Of a DNA stretch of 64,000 nucleotides, positions 40,598 through 50,205 are shown in pieces (the first letter of the stretch is position 1; every line of letters starts with the position of its first letter). The stretch spans positions 62,001 through 126,000 of the forward strand of contig CAMYNM010000002.1 in the NCBI GenBank assembly GCA_947259725.1. Direction: 5' to 3'. This DNA is from CALZIK01 sp945787635. Its GTDB lineage: Bacteria > Acidobacteriota > Thermoanaerobaculia > Multivoradales > JAHEKO01. The position numbers and the translations under genes were made by a program. The notes below the pieces were generated by a model. The model was not told where the DNA came from and made no database searches. It saw nothing but the letters and a program-made list of their open reading frames with translations.

Positions 40598-41974
40598 TTA
40601 CACGGCCTGCCGCACGACCTCCCCCCGCGGCAACCGACGGAAGAGAAACTCCTCCAGATCCCGCCGCACCGATTTGTCCTTGATGCGTTGCACGATGTCG
40701 GCGGCGAAGGCATAGGTCAGCAGGCTTTTGGCGGCTTCTTCACCGATTCCGCGAGAGCGAAGGTAAAAGACCGCAAGCTCGTCGAGCTGGCCGACGGTCG
40801 ACCCGTGGGTGCAGCGCACGTCGTCGGCGAAAATCTCGAGCTGCGGGTTCGAGTTGACCAGAGCCGTTGGCGAGAGCAGGAGGTTTCTGTTGGTCTGCTT
40901 GGCATCGGTCTTTTGAGCGCCCTTGTGAACGAAGATGCGGCCACTGAAGATCGCCCGCGCGTGCCCCTCGAGGATGCCCTTGAAAAGCTCGTGGCTGTCG
41001 CAATGCGCCGCCACGTGATCGACCCGCATGTGGTTGTCGACGAGTTGCCTGCCCTCAACCATGTAGAGGCCGTTCAGGGTCGCCTCGCAGCCTTCCCCCG
41101 CGAGAACCGCGTTGACATCGTTGCGCACCAGGCCGCCCCCCCACGAAATCGACTGCGAGGTGAAATTGCTGGCGCGTTCGAGGTAGATCTGAAAGGTAGC
41201 CATGTGGAAGGCGTCGGTCGACTCGCGCTGGAGCTTGTAGTGATCGACCACCGCGCTGGGTGCGAGGATGATCTCGGTGACCGGTGCCACGAAGGTGCTG
41301 CCGGCGGTTTGGCTCGCCTCGGCCGTCGCGTATTGCTCGATCACCCGACACTGCGAGCTTTCTTCCGCGACGAAAAGGTTGCGCGGAAACGAAGCCACCG
41401 CTTGGGCGGCGCCTCGGCCGATGTGAAGCACGTGAATCGGGGTCTCGACCACGACGCCCCGCGGAACGAATACGAACACTCCGTTTTCGTGCAGCGCCGT
41501 GTTAAGCGCCACGAAAGCGTGGCTCTCGAACTTGGCATGGCAGCCCAGATGCGGCTCGACCAGGTCCGGATGCTCGCTCCAGGCCTCGACGAGGCTCGAA
41601 ACGACCACGCCCTCGGGCAGGTCTGCTAGTCGCGAGAGCTCCGGGCGGTAAACACCGTTGACGAGCACCAGCTCGCAAGTATCTGGGTAGCGATAGTCCG
41701 CGACGTCGCTTTCGGTCACCAGGCCGGCTGAGGCCTCAAACGTAATCGATGACTGTGCGATCGGGCGCACGTCGGTCGATCGCCACTCTTCCAGCCTCTT
41801 GGTCGGGAATCCGAGCTCCTCGAAGCGGCCGATCGCCTCACTGCGCAGCGAGCCGATCCGGCCGGGCTCGTGCTCCGCGCGGCTGCAACTGACTCGCTCG
41901 AAGGCTTCCCGGTAGGGGGCGCGCGGGTCCACGGCCGGTCTCTTTGTGGACACGGACGAAGCTACCTCAGGCAT
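40598..41974 (-). CDS. sufD: SufD scaffold subunit
   Basis: The 458-residue protein is of the SufB/SufD beta-helix family, with the sequence pattern of SufD in this position: LEEWRSTDVRPIAQ near the start, then TNRNLLLSPTALVNSNPQLEIFADDV and CTHGSTVGQLDELAVFYLRSRG near the end. It forms the SufBC2D scaffold complex on which clusters are built. The ATG lies inside the end of sufC (eight-base overlap), indicating translational coupling. Confidence 0.95.
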   Translation of the reverse strand: MPEVASSVSTKRPAVDPRAPYREAFERVSCSRAEHEPGRIGSLRSEAIGRFEELGFPTKRLEEWRSTDVRPIAQSSITFEASAGLVTESDVADYRYPDTCELVLVNGVYRPELSRLADLPEGVVVSSLVEAWSEHPDLVEPHLGCHAKFESHAFVALNTALHENGVFVFVPRGVVVETPIHVLHIGRGAAQAVASFPRNLFVAEESSQCRVIEQYATAEASQTAGSTFVAPVTEIILAPSAVVDHYKLQRESTDAFHMATFQIYLERASNFTSQSISWGGGLVRNDVNAVLAGEGCEATLNGLYMVEGRQLVDNHMRVDHVAAHCDSHELFKGILEGHARAIFSGRIFVHKGAQKTDAKQTNRNLLLSPTALVNSNPQLEIFADDVRCTHGSTVGQLDELAVFYLRSRGIGEEAAKSLLTYAFAADIVQRIKDKSVRRDLEEFLFRRLPRGEVVRQAV

Positions 41975-42743
41975 GCGCGGCCACCTGTTCTTTGGCTTTG
42001 CCCTCGAGCCACCCGTAGCCCTTGTCCTCGAGCTCCAGGGCCAGCTCTTTGCCTCCGCTTCGAACGATCTTGCCATCGACCAAAACATGCACCACGTCGG
42101 GCACGATGTAGTTTAGTAGTCGCTGGTAATGGGTGATCACGAGGAACGCCCGACCTTCGGACCTGAGCGAGTTGACGCCGTCGGCGACGATCTTCAAGGC
42201 GTCGATGTCGAGACCTGAATCGGTTTCGTCGAGAACCGCGAGAACCGGGTCCAGCACTGCCATGTGAAAGATCTCGTTGCGCTTCTTCTCGCCGCCGGAA
42301 AAGCCTTCGTTGACCGGGCGATTGAGCAAGGCCTCGTCCATCTTGACGAGAGACATCTTCTCGCGCACATAGTTGAGAAAATCCATCGCGTCCATCTCTT
42401 CCTGGCCGCGATGCTTGCGAATCGCGTTGAGCGCCGCCTTGAGGAAGTAGACGTTCGAGACGCCCGGGATCTCGACCGGGTACTGAAAGGCCAGAAACAG
42501 GCCCTCCCGGGCGCGCTCCTCGGGCGCAGCTTCCGCAAGGTCTTCGCCTTTGAACAGAATCTCGCCCTGGGTGACCTCGTAGGTGTCCCGTCCGGCCAGA
42601 ACCTGGGCCAGGGTGGACTTACCGGAGCCGTTCGGCCCCATGATCGCGTGTACCTGGCCCTTCTCGACCGTCAGGTCCACACCATTCAGAATCTCGGCAT
42701 CCTCCACGCTGACGTGAAGGTTTTTGATTTCTAGCAAACTCAT
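41967..42743 (-). CDS. sufC: SufC ATPase
   Basis: The 258-residue ABC-type ATPase has Walker A GPNGSGKSTLAQ, ABC signature FSGGEKKRNEI and Walker B AVLDETDSGLD. It drives the conformational change of the SufBCD scaffold rather than transport. ATG 42743 has GAGGAGAGA upstream. Gap to sufB is 79 bases, the largest within the operon. Confidence 0.97.
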   Translation of the reverse strand: MSLLEIKNLHVSVEDAEILNGVDLTVEKGQVHAIMGPNGSGKSTLAQVLAGRDTYEVTQGEILFKGEDLAEAAPEERAREGLFLAFQYPVEIPGVSNVYFLKAALNAIRKHRGQEEMDAMDFLNYVREKMSLVKMDEALLNRPVNEGFSGGEKKRNEIFHMAVLDPVLAVLDETDSGLDIDALKIVADGVNSLRSEGRAFLVITHYQRLLNYIVPDVVHVLVDGKIVRSGGKELALELEDKGYGWLEGKAKEQVAAHA

Positions 42744-42822
42744 CCGCTGTCTCTCCTCGGTTGTCTCGAACTGTAAGAAGGGAACAAGGATCCTTGCCCC
42801 TCGACTGGTTTCGTTTCCGGTC

Positions 42823-44298
<1,476 letters not shown>

Positions 44299-44324
44299 GT
44301 GGTTCTCCTAGTGCTCTGCCCGTT

Positions 44325-44798
44325 TCAGCCGGTGGGCCGCTCGGACACCTTCGCGCTCTCGAGCGCGCCACCCAGGGTCACGAGCTCGGCACTCAATGGA
44401 TGGGTCATCTCGGCGAGAGTGATGTTCTCGAGTGCGTGGCGGATTGCGTGATTGATTCGTTGCCAGTTCGCGCGCACCCCGCAGAAAGACTCCTGCGAAC
44501 ACTCACCGGGCGTGTCGTCGATACATTCGGTAATGGCGATCGGGCCGTCGAGAGCGGTAATGATTTCGGCCACGGTGATCCTCTCGGCCTCGAGAGCGAG
44601 GCAGTAGCCGCCCTTGACCCCACGGTGGGACTCGAGCAGGCCGGCGCGGCCCAGGAGCTTCAAGATCTTCGAGACCGTCGGCAGCGGGAGCTGAACCTCC
44701 GCGGCGAGCTCCGAAGCGTTGACCTGACGCTCGGGGTAGCGAGCCATTCTGGTCATCATCACGATGCCGTAGTCGGCCTGTTTGGTCATGCGGATCAC
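44325..44798 (-). CDS. Rrf2-family regulator of the suf operon
   Basis: The 157-residue protein has an N-terminal winged helix (MTKQADYGIVMMTRMA; LPLPTVSKILKLLGRAGLL) and the Rrf2 cluster-binding cysteines ECIDDTPGECSQESFC at about 92-107. The spacing (seven then five residues between) resembles the SUF-system regulator subgroup rather than E. coli IscR. It is the first gene of the suf operon, with a promoter and an IscR-type palindrome upstream. Repression of its own operon by the holo form is the expected model. Confidence 0.92.
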   Translation of the reverse strand: MIRMTKQADYGIVMMTRMARYPERQVNASELAAEVQLPLPTVSKILKLLGRAGLLESHRGVKGGYCLALEAERITVAEIITALDGPIAITECIDDTPGECSQESFCGVRANWQRINHAIRHALENITLAEMTHPLSAELVTLGGALESAKVSERPTG

Positions 44799-44870
44799 GG
44801 TGGGTCTTCCTCTCGCCCCTTTGACTCGCCCAGAATTGGAAACGGAATGGAAAGGGGCTGGTCGAAATGT

Positions 44871-44885
44871 GGACTAAAATAGTCC
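44871..44885. promoter_or_regulatory. IscR/Rrf2-type operator in the suf leader
   Basis: GGACTAAAATAGTCC is a perfect six-base inverted repeat around AAA. Its core GACTAAAATAGTC fits the type 1 IscR consensus GACTRWWWYAGTC exactly. It lies just downstream of the predicted suf promoter, 73 bases before the regulator start, so binding would block early transcription. Confidence 0.7.
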
Positions 44886-44898
44886 TAATTCCTCTCGG

Positions 44899-44926
44899 AT
44901 GGTAGCAAATACGCCCCTCTTGTCAA
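44899..44926 (-). promoter_or_regulatory. Sigma-70 promoter of the suf operon
   Basis: On the minus strand a perfect TTGACA (44926-44921) is 16 bases from TACCAT (44904-44899), four of six matches to TATAAT. The predicted transcript begins about seven bases further on and enters the operator at 44885. Confidence 0.6.
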
Positions 44927-44958
44927 GACCCGGGCGGTCTCGACGACGCCCGTTGCGC

Positions 44959-46044
44959 CTAGTTCTTCTCGACGTGGCGGGCCGCCGCGGCCGCGGCCAT
45001 GGGCGCGGCCGGGCCCATCAGAACGGCAAGCCAGCGAAGCTCGCGCGACTGCTCGAGGACGATCTTGATGATCATGGTCAGCGGCACCGACAAGATCATT
45101 CCCACCGGGCCCCAGATCCAGCCCCAGAACACCATCGCCATGAACACGACAAGGGTGGAGAGCCCGAACTGGCGCCCCAAAAGGGCGGGCTCGACGAGGT
45201 TTCCAAGCAGGAAATTGACCGCCAGATAGAGAACCGCGACCGCAAGCGCCACTCCCCAGCCTTGCTGGACCAGGGCCACCAGCACCGCCGGAATCGCCGC
45301 GATGATCGAGCCGATCGCCGGGATGTAGTTGAGCAGAAACGCCAGAACCGCCCAGAACAGAGGCACCGGCAGATCCAGAACCCAGACCCCGAGTGCGACC
45401 AGGATCCCGGTCGCGAGACTGACCAGCGTCTTGACGCCCAGATACCTCTGGATGTCGGCCATCACACCCTGAACATTGCGCGCGATGACCTCGCCGTGAC
45501 GGGTTCGCTTGAGTTTCTCGGGCAACGCGACCACTTCGAACATCGCCGTGATCAGAATCACGAACACCAGCAGCACGTACGAGACGAACGACGCGACGCC
45601 TCGCACGGTACCGCGCAGGATTCCTCCGGCCAGATCCATGATCGTGCTGGCGTCCAGGCGCTCCGGCGAGATCCATGTCGACAGGTCGATTCCGCGCTCC
45701 TGAAGGGTCAGGACGAGCACCCGAATCTTGTCCACCAGGCCGTTCAGATAGGCCGGCGCAGCCCTGGCGAACTCGTTGAACGTGCTCGAGATCAAGTACC
45801 CGAGAATCGACAGAGCCCCGCATTCGAGCAGCACCGTCACCAAGACCGCGAGCCGCAGCCGCACTCCCCGCCGGCACAACCATTCGACGATCGGAACGCC
45901 CGCCAGGGCCAGAAAGATCGCGAACATGAACGGTATCAAGACCGCACCCGCCGCCCTCAGGCCGGCGACGACAATGATCCCGGCGGCCACCAGTAGGAGC
46001 GCGCGGCCGAGCTGGACTTCGCTGTCGGGAGAGTCGGCTGCCAC
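44959..46044 (-). CDS. AI-2E family transporter
   Basis: The 361-residue polytopic protein has about eight helices in the AI-2E family plan: a paired N-terminal set (ALLLVAAGIIVVAGLRAAG, VLIPFMFAIFLALAGVPIV), a central soluble region, and a C-terminal bundle with LNYIPAIGSIIAAIPAVLVAL and GPVGMILSVPLTMIIKIVLE. Family members include autoinducer-2 exporters and Na+/H+ antiporters, so the substrate cannot be assigned. The start is GTG 46044. It follows the suf promoter region tail to head and stands as a single gene. Confidence 0.88.
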   Translation of the reverse strand: MAADSPDSEVQLGRALLLVAAGIIVVAGLRAAGAVLIPFMFAIFLALAGVPIVEWLCRRGVRLRLAVLVTVLLECGALSILGYLISSTFNEFARAAPAYLNGLVDKIRVLVLTLQERGIDLSTWISPERLDASTIMDLAGGILRGTVRGVASFVSYVLLVFVILITAMFEVVALPEKLKRTRHGEVIARNVQGVMADIQRYLGVKTLVSLATGILVALGVWVLDLPVPLFWAVLAFLLNYIPAIGSIIAAIPAVLVALVQQGWGVALAVAVLYLAVNFLLGNLVEPALLGRQFGLSTLVVFMAMVFWGWIWGPVGMILSVPLTMIIKIVLEQSRELRWLAVLMGPAAPMAAAAAARHVEKN

Positions 46045-46121
46045 GGTGGTGTAACGGTATCAGGAGGCCAGCCCGCCCGGCACCCGCCGCTCCTTCGCCA
46101 CTACGATCGACGCGCGACCCG

Positions 46122-46832
46122 TTAGAGCCTCACGCCCAGGTCCTCGAGATCCCGCTCGGCTCGCTCCGCCCAGCCGCGGTTCGCGAGCGGGCTCGCCGGA
46201 GAGGGGTGGAGAACCCGCCCGATTCGAACGTCGAGGCCCGCAAGCGCCCGCCGAGCGCGCTCCTCTGCCCACTTGCCGACACCGATGACGAGCGCGGGCT
46301 CGAGCGCCTCGGTCGTCGCCACCAGCGCCCGGTCGCAGAGAACAAGCAGAGCCTCGCGCTCGGCCGCCGGGAGCTTGTCAGGCGTGCGGTTTCGACCGCT
46401 CGCCTCCATAAACGACAGGGGACAGTAGTTGGCGACAAAAAAGCGCGAAAAGAAGGTCTCGGGCGTCTTGAAACGGTCCCTGGCCCAGCCCCACAGGCGC
46501 CGGCCGCTGACTTCGCTGCGCCGGCAGGCGAATCCCTCGACCGGCCGCTTGGGGTGCTCGGGTTCCGGCCGTCCGACTTGCGTTTCGAGCGCGAGCCAGT
46601 CACGCACCAACGACACCTCGCCGAACGGCACGCCGGTCTGCGCCATGCCCCACGGCCCCGGGTTCATGCCGACGAAAACCACCTGCTTGGGCGAAGCGCC
46701 GTAGCGTTCGAGGTAGAGCCGGTGCGTCTCCCAGGCATAGTCGAGGGGGTTGTAGACGTGGGTCACCGGCTCTCCGAACGAGAGCCCCGAAACTCCGGCC
46801 GCCAGCCGCCGGGCGACCCGCACCAGTTTCAC
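46122..46832 (-). CDS. SMUG1-like uracil-DNA glycosylase family protein
   Basis: The 236-residue protein has the SMUG1 active-site motifs VFVGMNPGPWGMAQTGVPFG (about 52-71) and HPSPASPLANRGW near the C-terminus. It would remove uracil or oxidised pyrimidines from DNA as the first step of base excision repair. Length and motif spacing match bacterial SMUG1. It is a single gene between the AI-2E transporter and the aminotransferase, on the same strand as both. Confidence 0.9.
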   Translation of the reverse strand: MKLVRVARRLAAGVSGLSFGEPVTHVYNPLDYAWETHRLYLERYGASPKQVVFVGMNPGPWGMAQTGVPFGEVSLVRDWLALETQVGRPEPEHPKRPVEGFACRRSEVSGRRLWGWARDRFKTPETFFSRFFVANYCPLSFMEASGRNRTPDKLPAAEREALLVLCDRALVATTEALEPALVIGVGKWAEERARRALAGLDVRIGRVLHPSPASPLANRGWAERAERDLEDLGVRL

Positions 46833-46892
46833 GGTGCTCCGCTCAGAGGGCTCCGATTCGGACCTCCCCCCGATTGCAGGTCCCGGTTGGCC

Positions 46893-48053
46893 TCAGAACA
46901 GCTCAGCGAGCGCCGCCATGCAGGCATCGATCTCGTCCTCGGTGTTGTAGAAATGCGCCGAGATCCGCAATCGCCCCTGGCGGTGTGCCACCTCGATGTC
47001 CCGCTTGGCGAGCTCGGCGCAAAGATCGGAGGCCGACCGGTCGGGATGCTCGGCGGAGACGATGCCAGACTCCGTGCCGGGGATGCGTTCGACCACCCGT
47101 TCGAAGCCCAGGCGATCGAGCCCGAGATCGGCCCGCCGGGCGAGGCTCAAAACCCGTTTGCCGATGCGGTGGGGACCGACTTCGAGAAGCCAATCGATCG
47201 CCGCCCCGAGGCCATAGGTCCCGGCAACGTTGCTGGTACCGCATTCGAACCGGGCAGCGCCGGCGACGTAGTCGGGAGGGTCAACGACTGGACCGAACGG
47301 TTCGTTCACCGAAAGCCAACCGCGGATCGCGGGCCGAATTTGGTCGAGGACCCGATCCGACACGTACAGCAGGCCGATACCCTCTCCGCCGAGCAGCCAC
47401 TTGTGGGCTCCGGATACGCAAACGTCCACGCCGGCATCCGAGACCGACAGCGGCAGAGCGCCCAGTCCCTGGACAGCATCGACCACGAGAAGCGCGTCGC
47501 GTGACCAACATAGCCGGGCGATGGCGGCGAGATCGACTCGATATCCGGTTGAATACTGCACCCAGGAAAGCGCCACCACCCGGGTGCGTGAGCTCATCGC
47601 GCGCTCGATCGCTTCAACCCGGACCTGCCCTTCGACCTCGGGCACTCGGCGCACGTCAACGCCTCGGTCGGCCAGGCCAAGCCAGGGGTAGATGTTTGCC
47701 GGAAACTCGCTCTCGGCGGTCACGACATTGTCGCCATCCTCCCAGACGAGTCCTTCCGCGATGAAGGACAGGCCGGTCGAGGTGTTGGGAACGAAGGCAA
47801 CCTCGTGGGGATGACGCGCGCCGAGTAGACGAGCCGCGGACGCCCTGACCCGATCGCAAGCGGCCAGGCGCTCCTCCCAGATCCGATCCGAGCCCGCAGC
47901 GGCCTCGCGAAGCGCCCGATCGACCGCCGAGATGACCCGGAAGGGCAGCGGCGAAACCGAGGCGTGATTGAGATAGACAACATAGGCGGGGAGCGAAAAC
48001 TCGCTTCGCCAGCGTTCGATCTCCCGCGTCTCCAAGAGGCTCTCCGACTGCAT
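46893..48053 (-). CDS. Class V aminotransferase (cysteine desulfurase-like fold)
   Basis: The 386-residue PLP enzyme has YLNHASVSPLP at the start, PNTSTGLSFIAEGLVW, the cofactor lysine in SGAHKWLLGGEGIG, and FECGTSNVAG near 270. It lacks the SufS/IscS catalytic cysteine loop. Homologues are annotated as isopenicillin N epimerase-like or kynureninase-like; the reaction cannot be decided from sequence. It is divergent from the dodecin gene with 115 bases between them. Confidence 0.82.
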   Translation of the reverse strand: MQSESLLETREIERWRSEFSLPAYVVYLNHASVSPLPFRVISAVDRALREAAAGSDRIWEERLAACDRVRASAARLLGARHPHEVAFVPNTSTGLSFIAEGLVWEDGDNVVTAESEFPANIYPWLGLADRGVDVRRVPEVEGQVRVEAIERAMSSRTRVVALSWVQYSTGYRVDLAAIARLCWSRDALLVVDAVQGLGALPLSVSDAGVDVCVSGAHKWLLGGEGIGLLYVSDRVLDQIRPAIRGWLSVNEPFGPVVDPPDYVAGAARFECGTSNVAGTYGLGAAIDWLLEVGPHRIGKRVLSLARRADLGLDRLGFERVVERIPGTESGIVSAEHPDRSASDLCAELAKRDIEVAHRQGRLRISAHFYNTEDEIDACMAALAELF

Positions 48054-48070
48054 TACTCCTCGAGTCCCTA

Positions 48071-48079
48071 TGCTATATT
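48071..48079 (+). promoter_or_regulatory. Extended -10 element upstream of dodecin
   Basis: TGCTATATT matches the extended -10 form TGnTATAAT with one difference. It lies 90 bases before the dodecin ATG. No -35 is evident, as is usual for extended -10 promoters. Confidence 0.45.
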
Positions 48080-48101
48080 CGCTAGCCCCGTTGGGAATTC
48101 C

Positions 48102-48128
48102 CTTCGAGCCGAGTTCTTTGGCTCGAAG
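48102..48128 (+). other. Leader hairpin of the dodecin mRNA
   Basis: CTTCGAGCC and GGCTCGAAG form a perfect nine-base-pair stem with a nine-base loop between the -10 element and the ribosome site. It directly follows a palindrome GGGAATTCCC at 48093-48102. The stem could stabilise the transcript or act in regulation. Confidence 0.4.
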
Positions 48129-48168
48129 CCGTCTTTCAGTATCTTTTCACCCCAAAAAGGAGACAACC

Positions 48169-48372
48169 ATGTCCGTAGCCAAGGTAACAGAGATCTCATC
48201 CAGCTCGTCGAAGAGCTTCGAGGACGCCATCGAGCAGGGTATCTTGCGTGCCAACAAAACCCTCGACAAGATCAAGGGCGCTTGGATCAACGAAATGAAG
48301 GTCAATGTCGACGACGGCAAGGTCACCGAGTACTGCGTCAACATGAAGGTCACATTCGTCCTCAAGGGCTAG
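48169..48372 (+). CDS. Dodecin, small flavin-binding protein
   Basis: The 67-residue protein matches the dodecin family: KVTEISSSSSKSFEDAIEQG, then KGAWINEMKV with the flavin-stacking Trp, and a C-terminal MKVTFVLKG strand. Dodecins form hollow dodecamers that hold flavin pairs and buffer free FMN or riboflavin. A strong AAAAAGGAG ribosome site, its own promoter and a terminator mark it as a single highly expressed gene. Confidence 0.93.
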   Translation: MSVAKVTEISSSSSKSFEDAIEQGILRANKTLDKIKGAWINEMKVNVDDGKVTEYCVNMKVTFVLKG

Positions 48373-48399
48373 AACGAGGCGACAGCTTTCGATCGCAGG

Positions 48400-48428
48400 G
48401 GGAGGCCGAGGGGCCTCCCTTTGTTCTT
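48400..48428 (+). terminator. Rho-independent terminator after dodecin
   Basis: GGGAGGCC and GGCCTCCC form an eight-base-pair stem with a GAGG loop, followed by TTTGTTCTT. This is a standard intrinsic terminator 28 bases after the dodecin stop. Confidence 0.85.
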
Positions 48429-48472
48429 TGGTACTCGAGAACCGAGGCTTCGAAAACCGGTCGGGAGAGGAC

Positions 48473-50089
48473 CTAGGAAGGGTGCCCCCGAGGCGCAGCC
48501 ACGCGCACGTTCTCGGACACACCGTCGGCGTAGTCCTTGAAATTCTCGATGAACATGCGCGCTAGACCGGCGGCCTTGGCATCGTAGTCGTCCCCATCGG
48601 CCCAGGTCGAACGTGGATCGAGCAGCTCGCTCGGAACGCCTTCGATCGACAGGGGCACCTCCATTCCGAAAACCGGATCGCGGCGATACTCGGCTTCCGA
48701 AAGCTCGCCGCGAAGGGCGGCGCGCACCATCCGGCGAGTGTAGCGAAGCTTGATGCGCTCACCGACTCCATAGGGGCCACCGCTCCAACCGGTGTTGACC
48801 AGCCAGACCGCAGCCTCGTGTCGCTCGCTCTTCTCGGCCAGCATCTTCGAATAGACGCCGGGATGCCTGGGCATGAACGGAGCACCAAAACAGGCGCTGA
48901 AGGTCGCCTTGGGCTCGGTCACGCCCCGTTCGGTGCCGGCCACTTTGGCGGTGTAGCCCGAGAGAAAGTGGTACTGGGCCTGCGCCGCGGTCAGGCGGCT
49001 GATCGGCGGCAGCACGCCGAAGGCGTCGGCGGTCAAGAAGACCACGTTCTTCGGGTGCCCGCAAAGGCCGTCGAGATCGACGTTGTCCAGATGCGACAGA
49101 GGGTAGCTGCCACGGGTGTTCTCGGTGTGACTCGCGTCGTCCAGGTCCAGGACGCCCGTGACCGGATCGACCACGACATTCTCGAGCACGGTCCCAAACC
49201 TGCGCGTGGTCGCGTAGATCTCGGGCTCACCCTCGGCCGAGAGGCAAATCATCTTGGCGTAACAACCGCCCTCCATGTTGAACACGCCTCGGTCACTCCA
49301 GCCGTGCTCGTCATCGCCGATCAGGGTTCGCTCGGTGTCGGCGGAAATCGTGGTCTTGCCGGTGCCGCTCAAGCCGAAGAAAAGAGCCACATCGTCCCGG
49401 TCCACACCGTAGTTGCACGAGCAGTGCATCGGCAGCACACCCTGCTTCGGCAAGAGGTAATTCATGGTCGAGAAGATACTTTTCTTCATCTCGCCGGCAT
49501 ACGCAGATCCTCCTATCAGGACCTGTCGCTCGCTCAAACCGACAACGATGAAGGCGCCGCTGCGGGTCCCGTGCCGCTCCGGACTGGCCTCGAAGCCGGG
49601 CGCCGCAACCACGGTGAACTCGGGCGAGAAGCTCCCCAGGATGGCAGCCTCGTGCTCGCGCACGAACATGTTCCGCGCAAAGAGATTGTGCCAGGCAAGC
49701 TCGTTGATCACCCGTACCTTGAGGCGAAACTCAGGATCCGCTCCGGCGTAGCCGTTGAAGACGTAAAGGTCCTTGTCTGCAAGGTGTGAAAACAGGTCGC
49801 GACGAAGCTGGTCAAAGTGCTTCGCCTCGAACGGAACATTGACCTTGCCCCACCAGATCTCACCCTCGCTGCTCGGCTCGCGAACCACGAAGCGATCGTT
49901 GGGCGAGCGCCCGGTGTGTTGGCCGGTACGGGCGACGATGGGTCCGTCGATAGCGAGCACCGCTTCACCTCGCCGAATGGAGTGCTCGTAGAGCTTCGCC
50001 GGCGAAAGATTCCAGTAGGCCGTTCCGGAGGTCTCGAGCCCGTGGTCGGCAAGAGTGTGGCTGCTGACGTCGAGACCCGCGTTTTTCAT
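48473..50089 (-). CDS. pckA: ATP-dependent phosphoenolpyruvate carboxykinase
   Basis: The 538-residue protein is a full-length ATP-type PEPCK. It has RTGQHTGRSPNDRF near the start, the P-loop FGLSGTGKTTISAD and the kinase-2 region IGDDEHGWSDRGVFNMEGGC, split here as IGDDEHGWSD and GVFNMEGGCYAK. It converts oxaloacetate plus ATP to PEP, the entry of gluconeogenesis. Growth on organic acids or amino acids fits the nearby glutamate dehydrogenase. ATG 50089 is six bases after GAGG; a TTG two codons earlier is less likely. Confidence 0.96.
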   Translation of the reverse strand: MKNAGLDVSSHTLADHGLETSGTAYWNLSPAKLYEHSIRRGEAVLAIDGPIVARTGQHTGRSPNDRFVVREPSSEGEIWWGKVNVPFEAKHFDQLRRDLFSHLADKDLYVFNGYAGADPEFRLKVRVINELAWHNLFARNMFVREHEAAILGSFSPEFTVVAAPGFEASPERHGTRSGAFIVVGLSERQVLIGGSAYAGEMKKSIFSTMNYLLPKQGVLPMHCSCNYGVDRDDVALFFGLSGTGKTTISADTERTLIGDDEHGWSDRGVFNMEGGCYAKMICLSAEGEPEIYATTRRFGTVLENVVVDPVTGVLDLDDASHTENTRGSYPLSHLDNVDLDGLCGHPKNVVFLTADAFGVLPPISRLTAAQAQYHFLSGYTAKVAGTERGVTEPKATFSACFGAPFMPRHPGVYSKMLAEKSERHEAAVWLVNTGWSGGPYGVGERIKLRYTRRMVRAALRGELSEAEYRRDPVFGMEVPLSIEGVPSELLDPRSTWADGDDYDAKAAGLARMFIENFKDYADGVSENVRVAAPRGHPS

Positions 50090-50205
50090 GAACAACCTCG
50101 TGTCTTGATGCTGAAAGAAACAGGCGCTCCCGCTCTCAACCGGAGAAAAACAGTCTAGCGCCGACCGCGGGGTGGCTCAACCACAGGGACCCGAGGCCGA
50201 CCTGC

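Noticed and set aside
46893..48053. Second SufS/IscS cysteine desulfurase
   Set aside because: It has the fold and PLP lysine but not the catalytic cysteine loop found in the sufS product.
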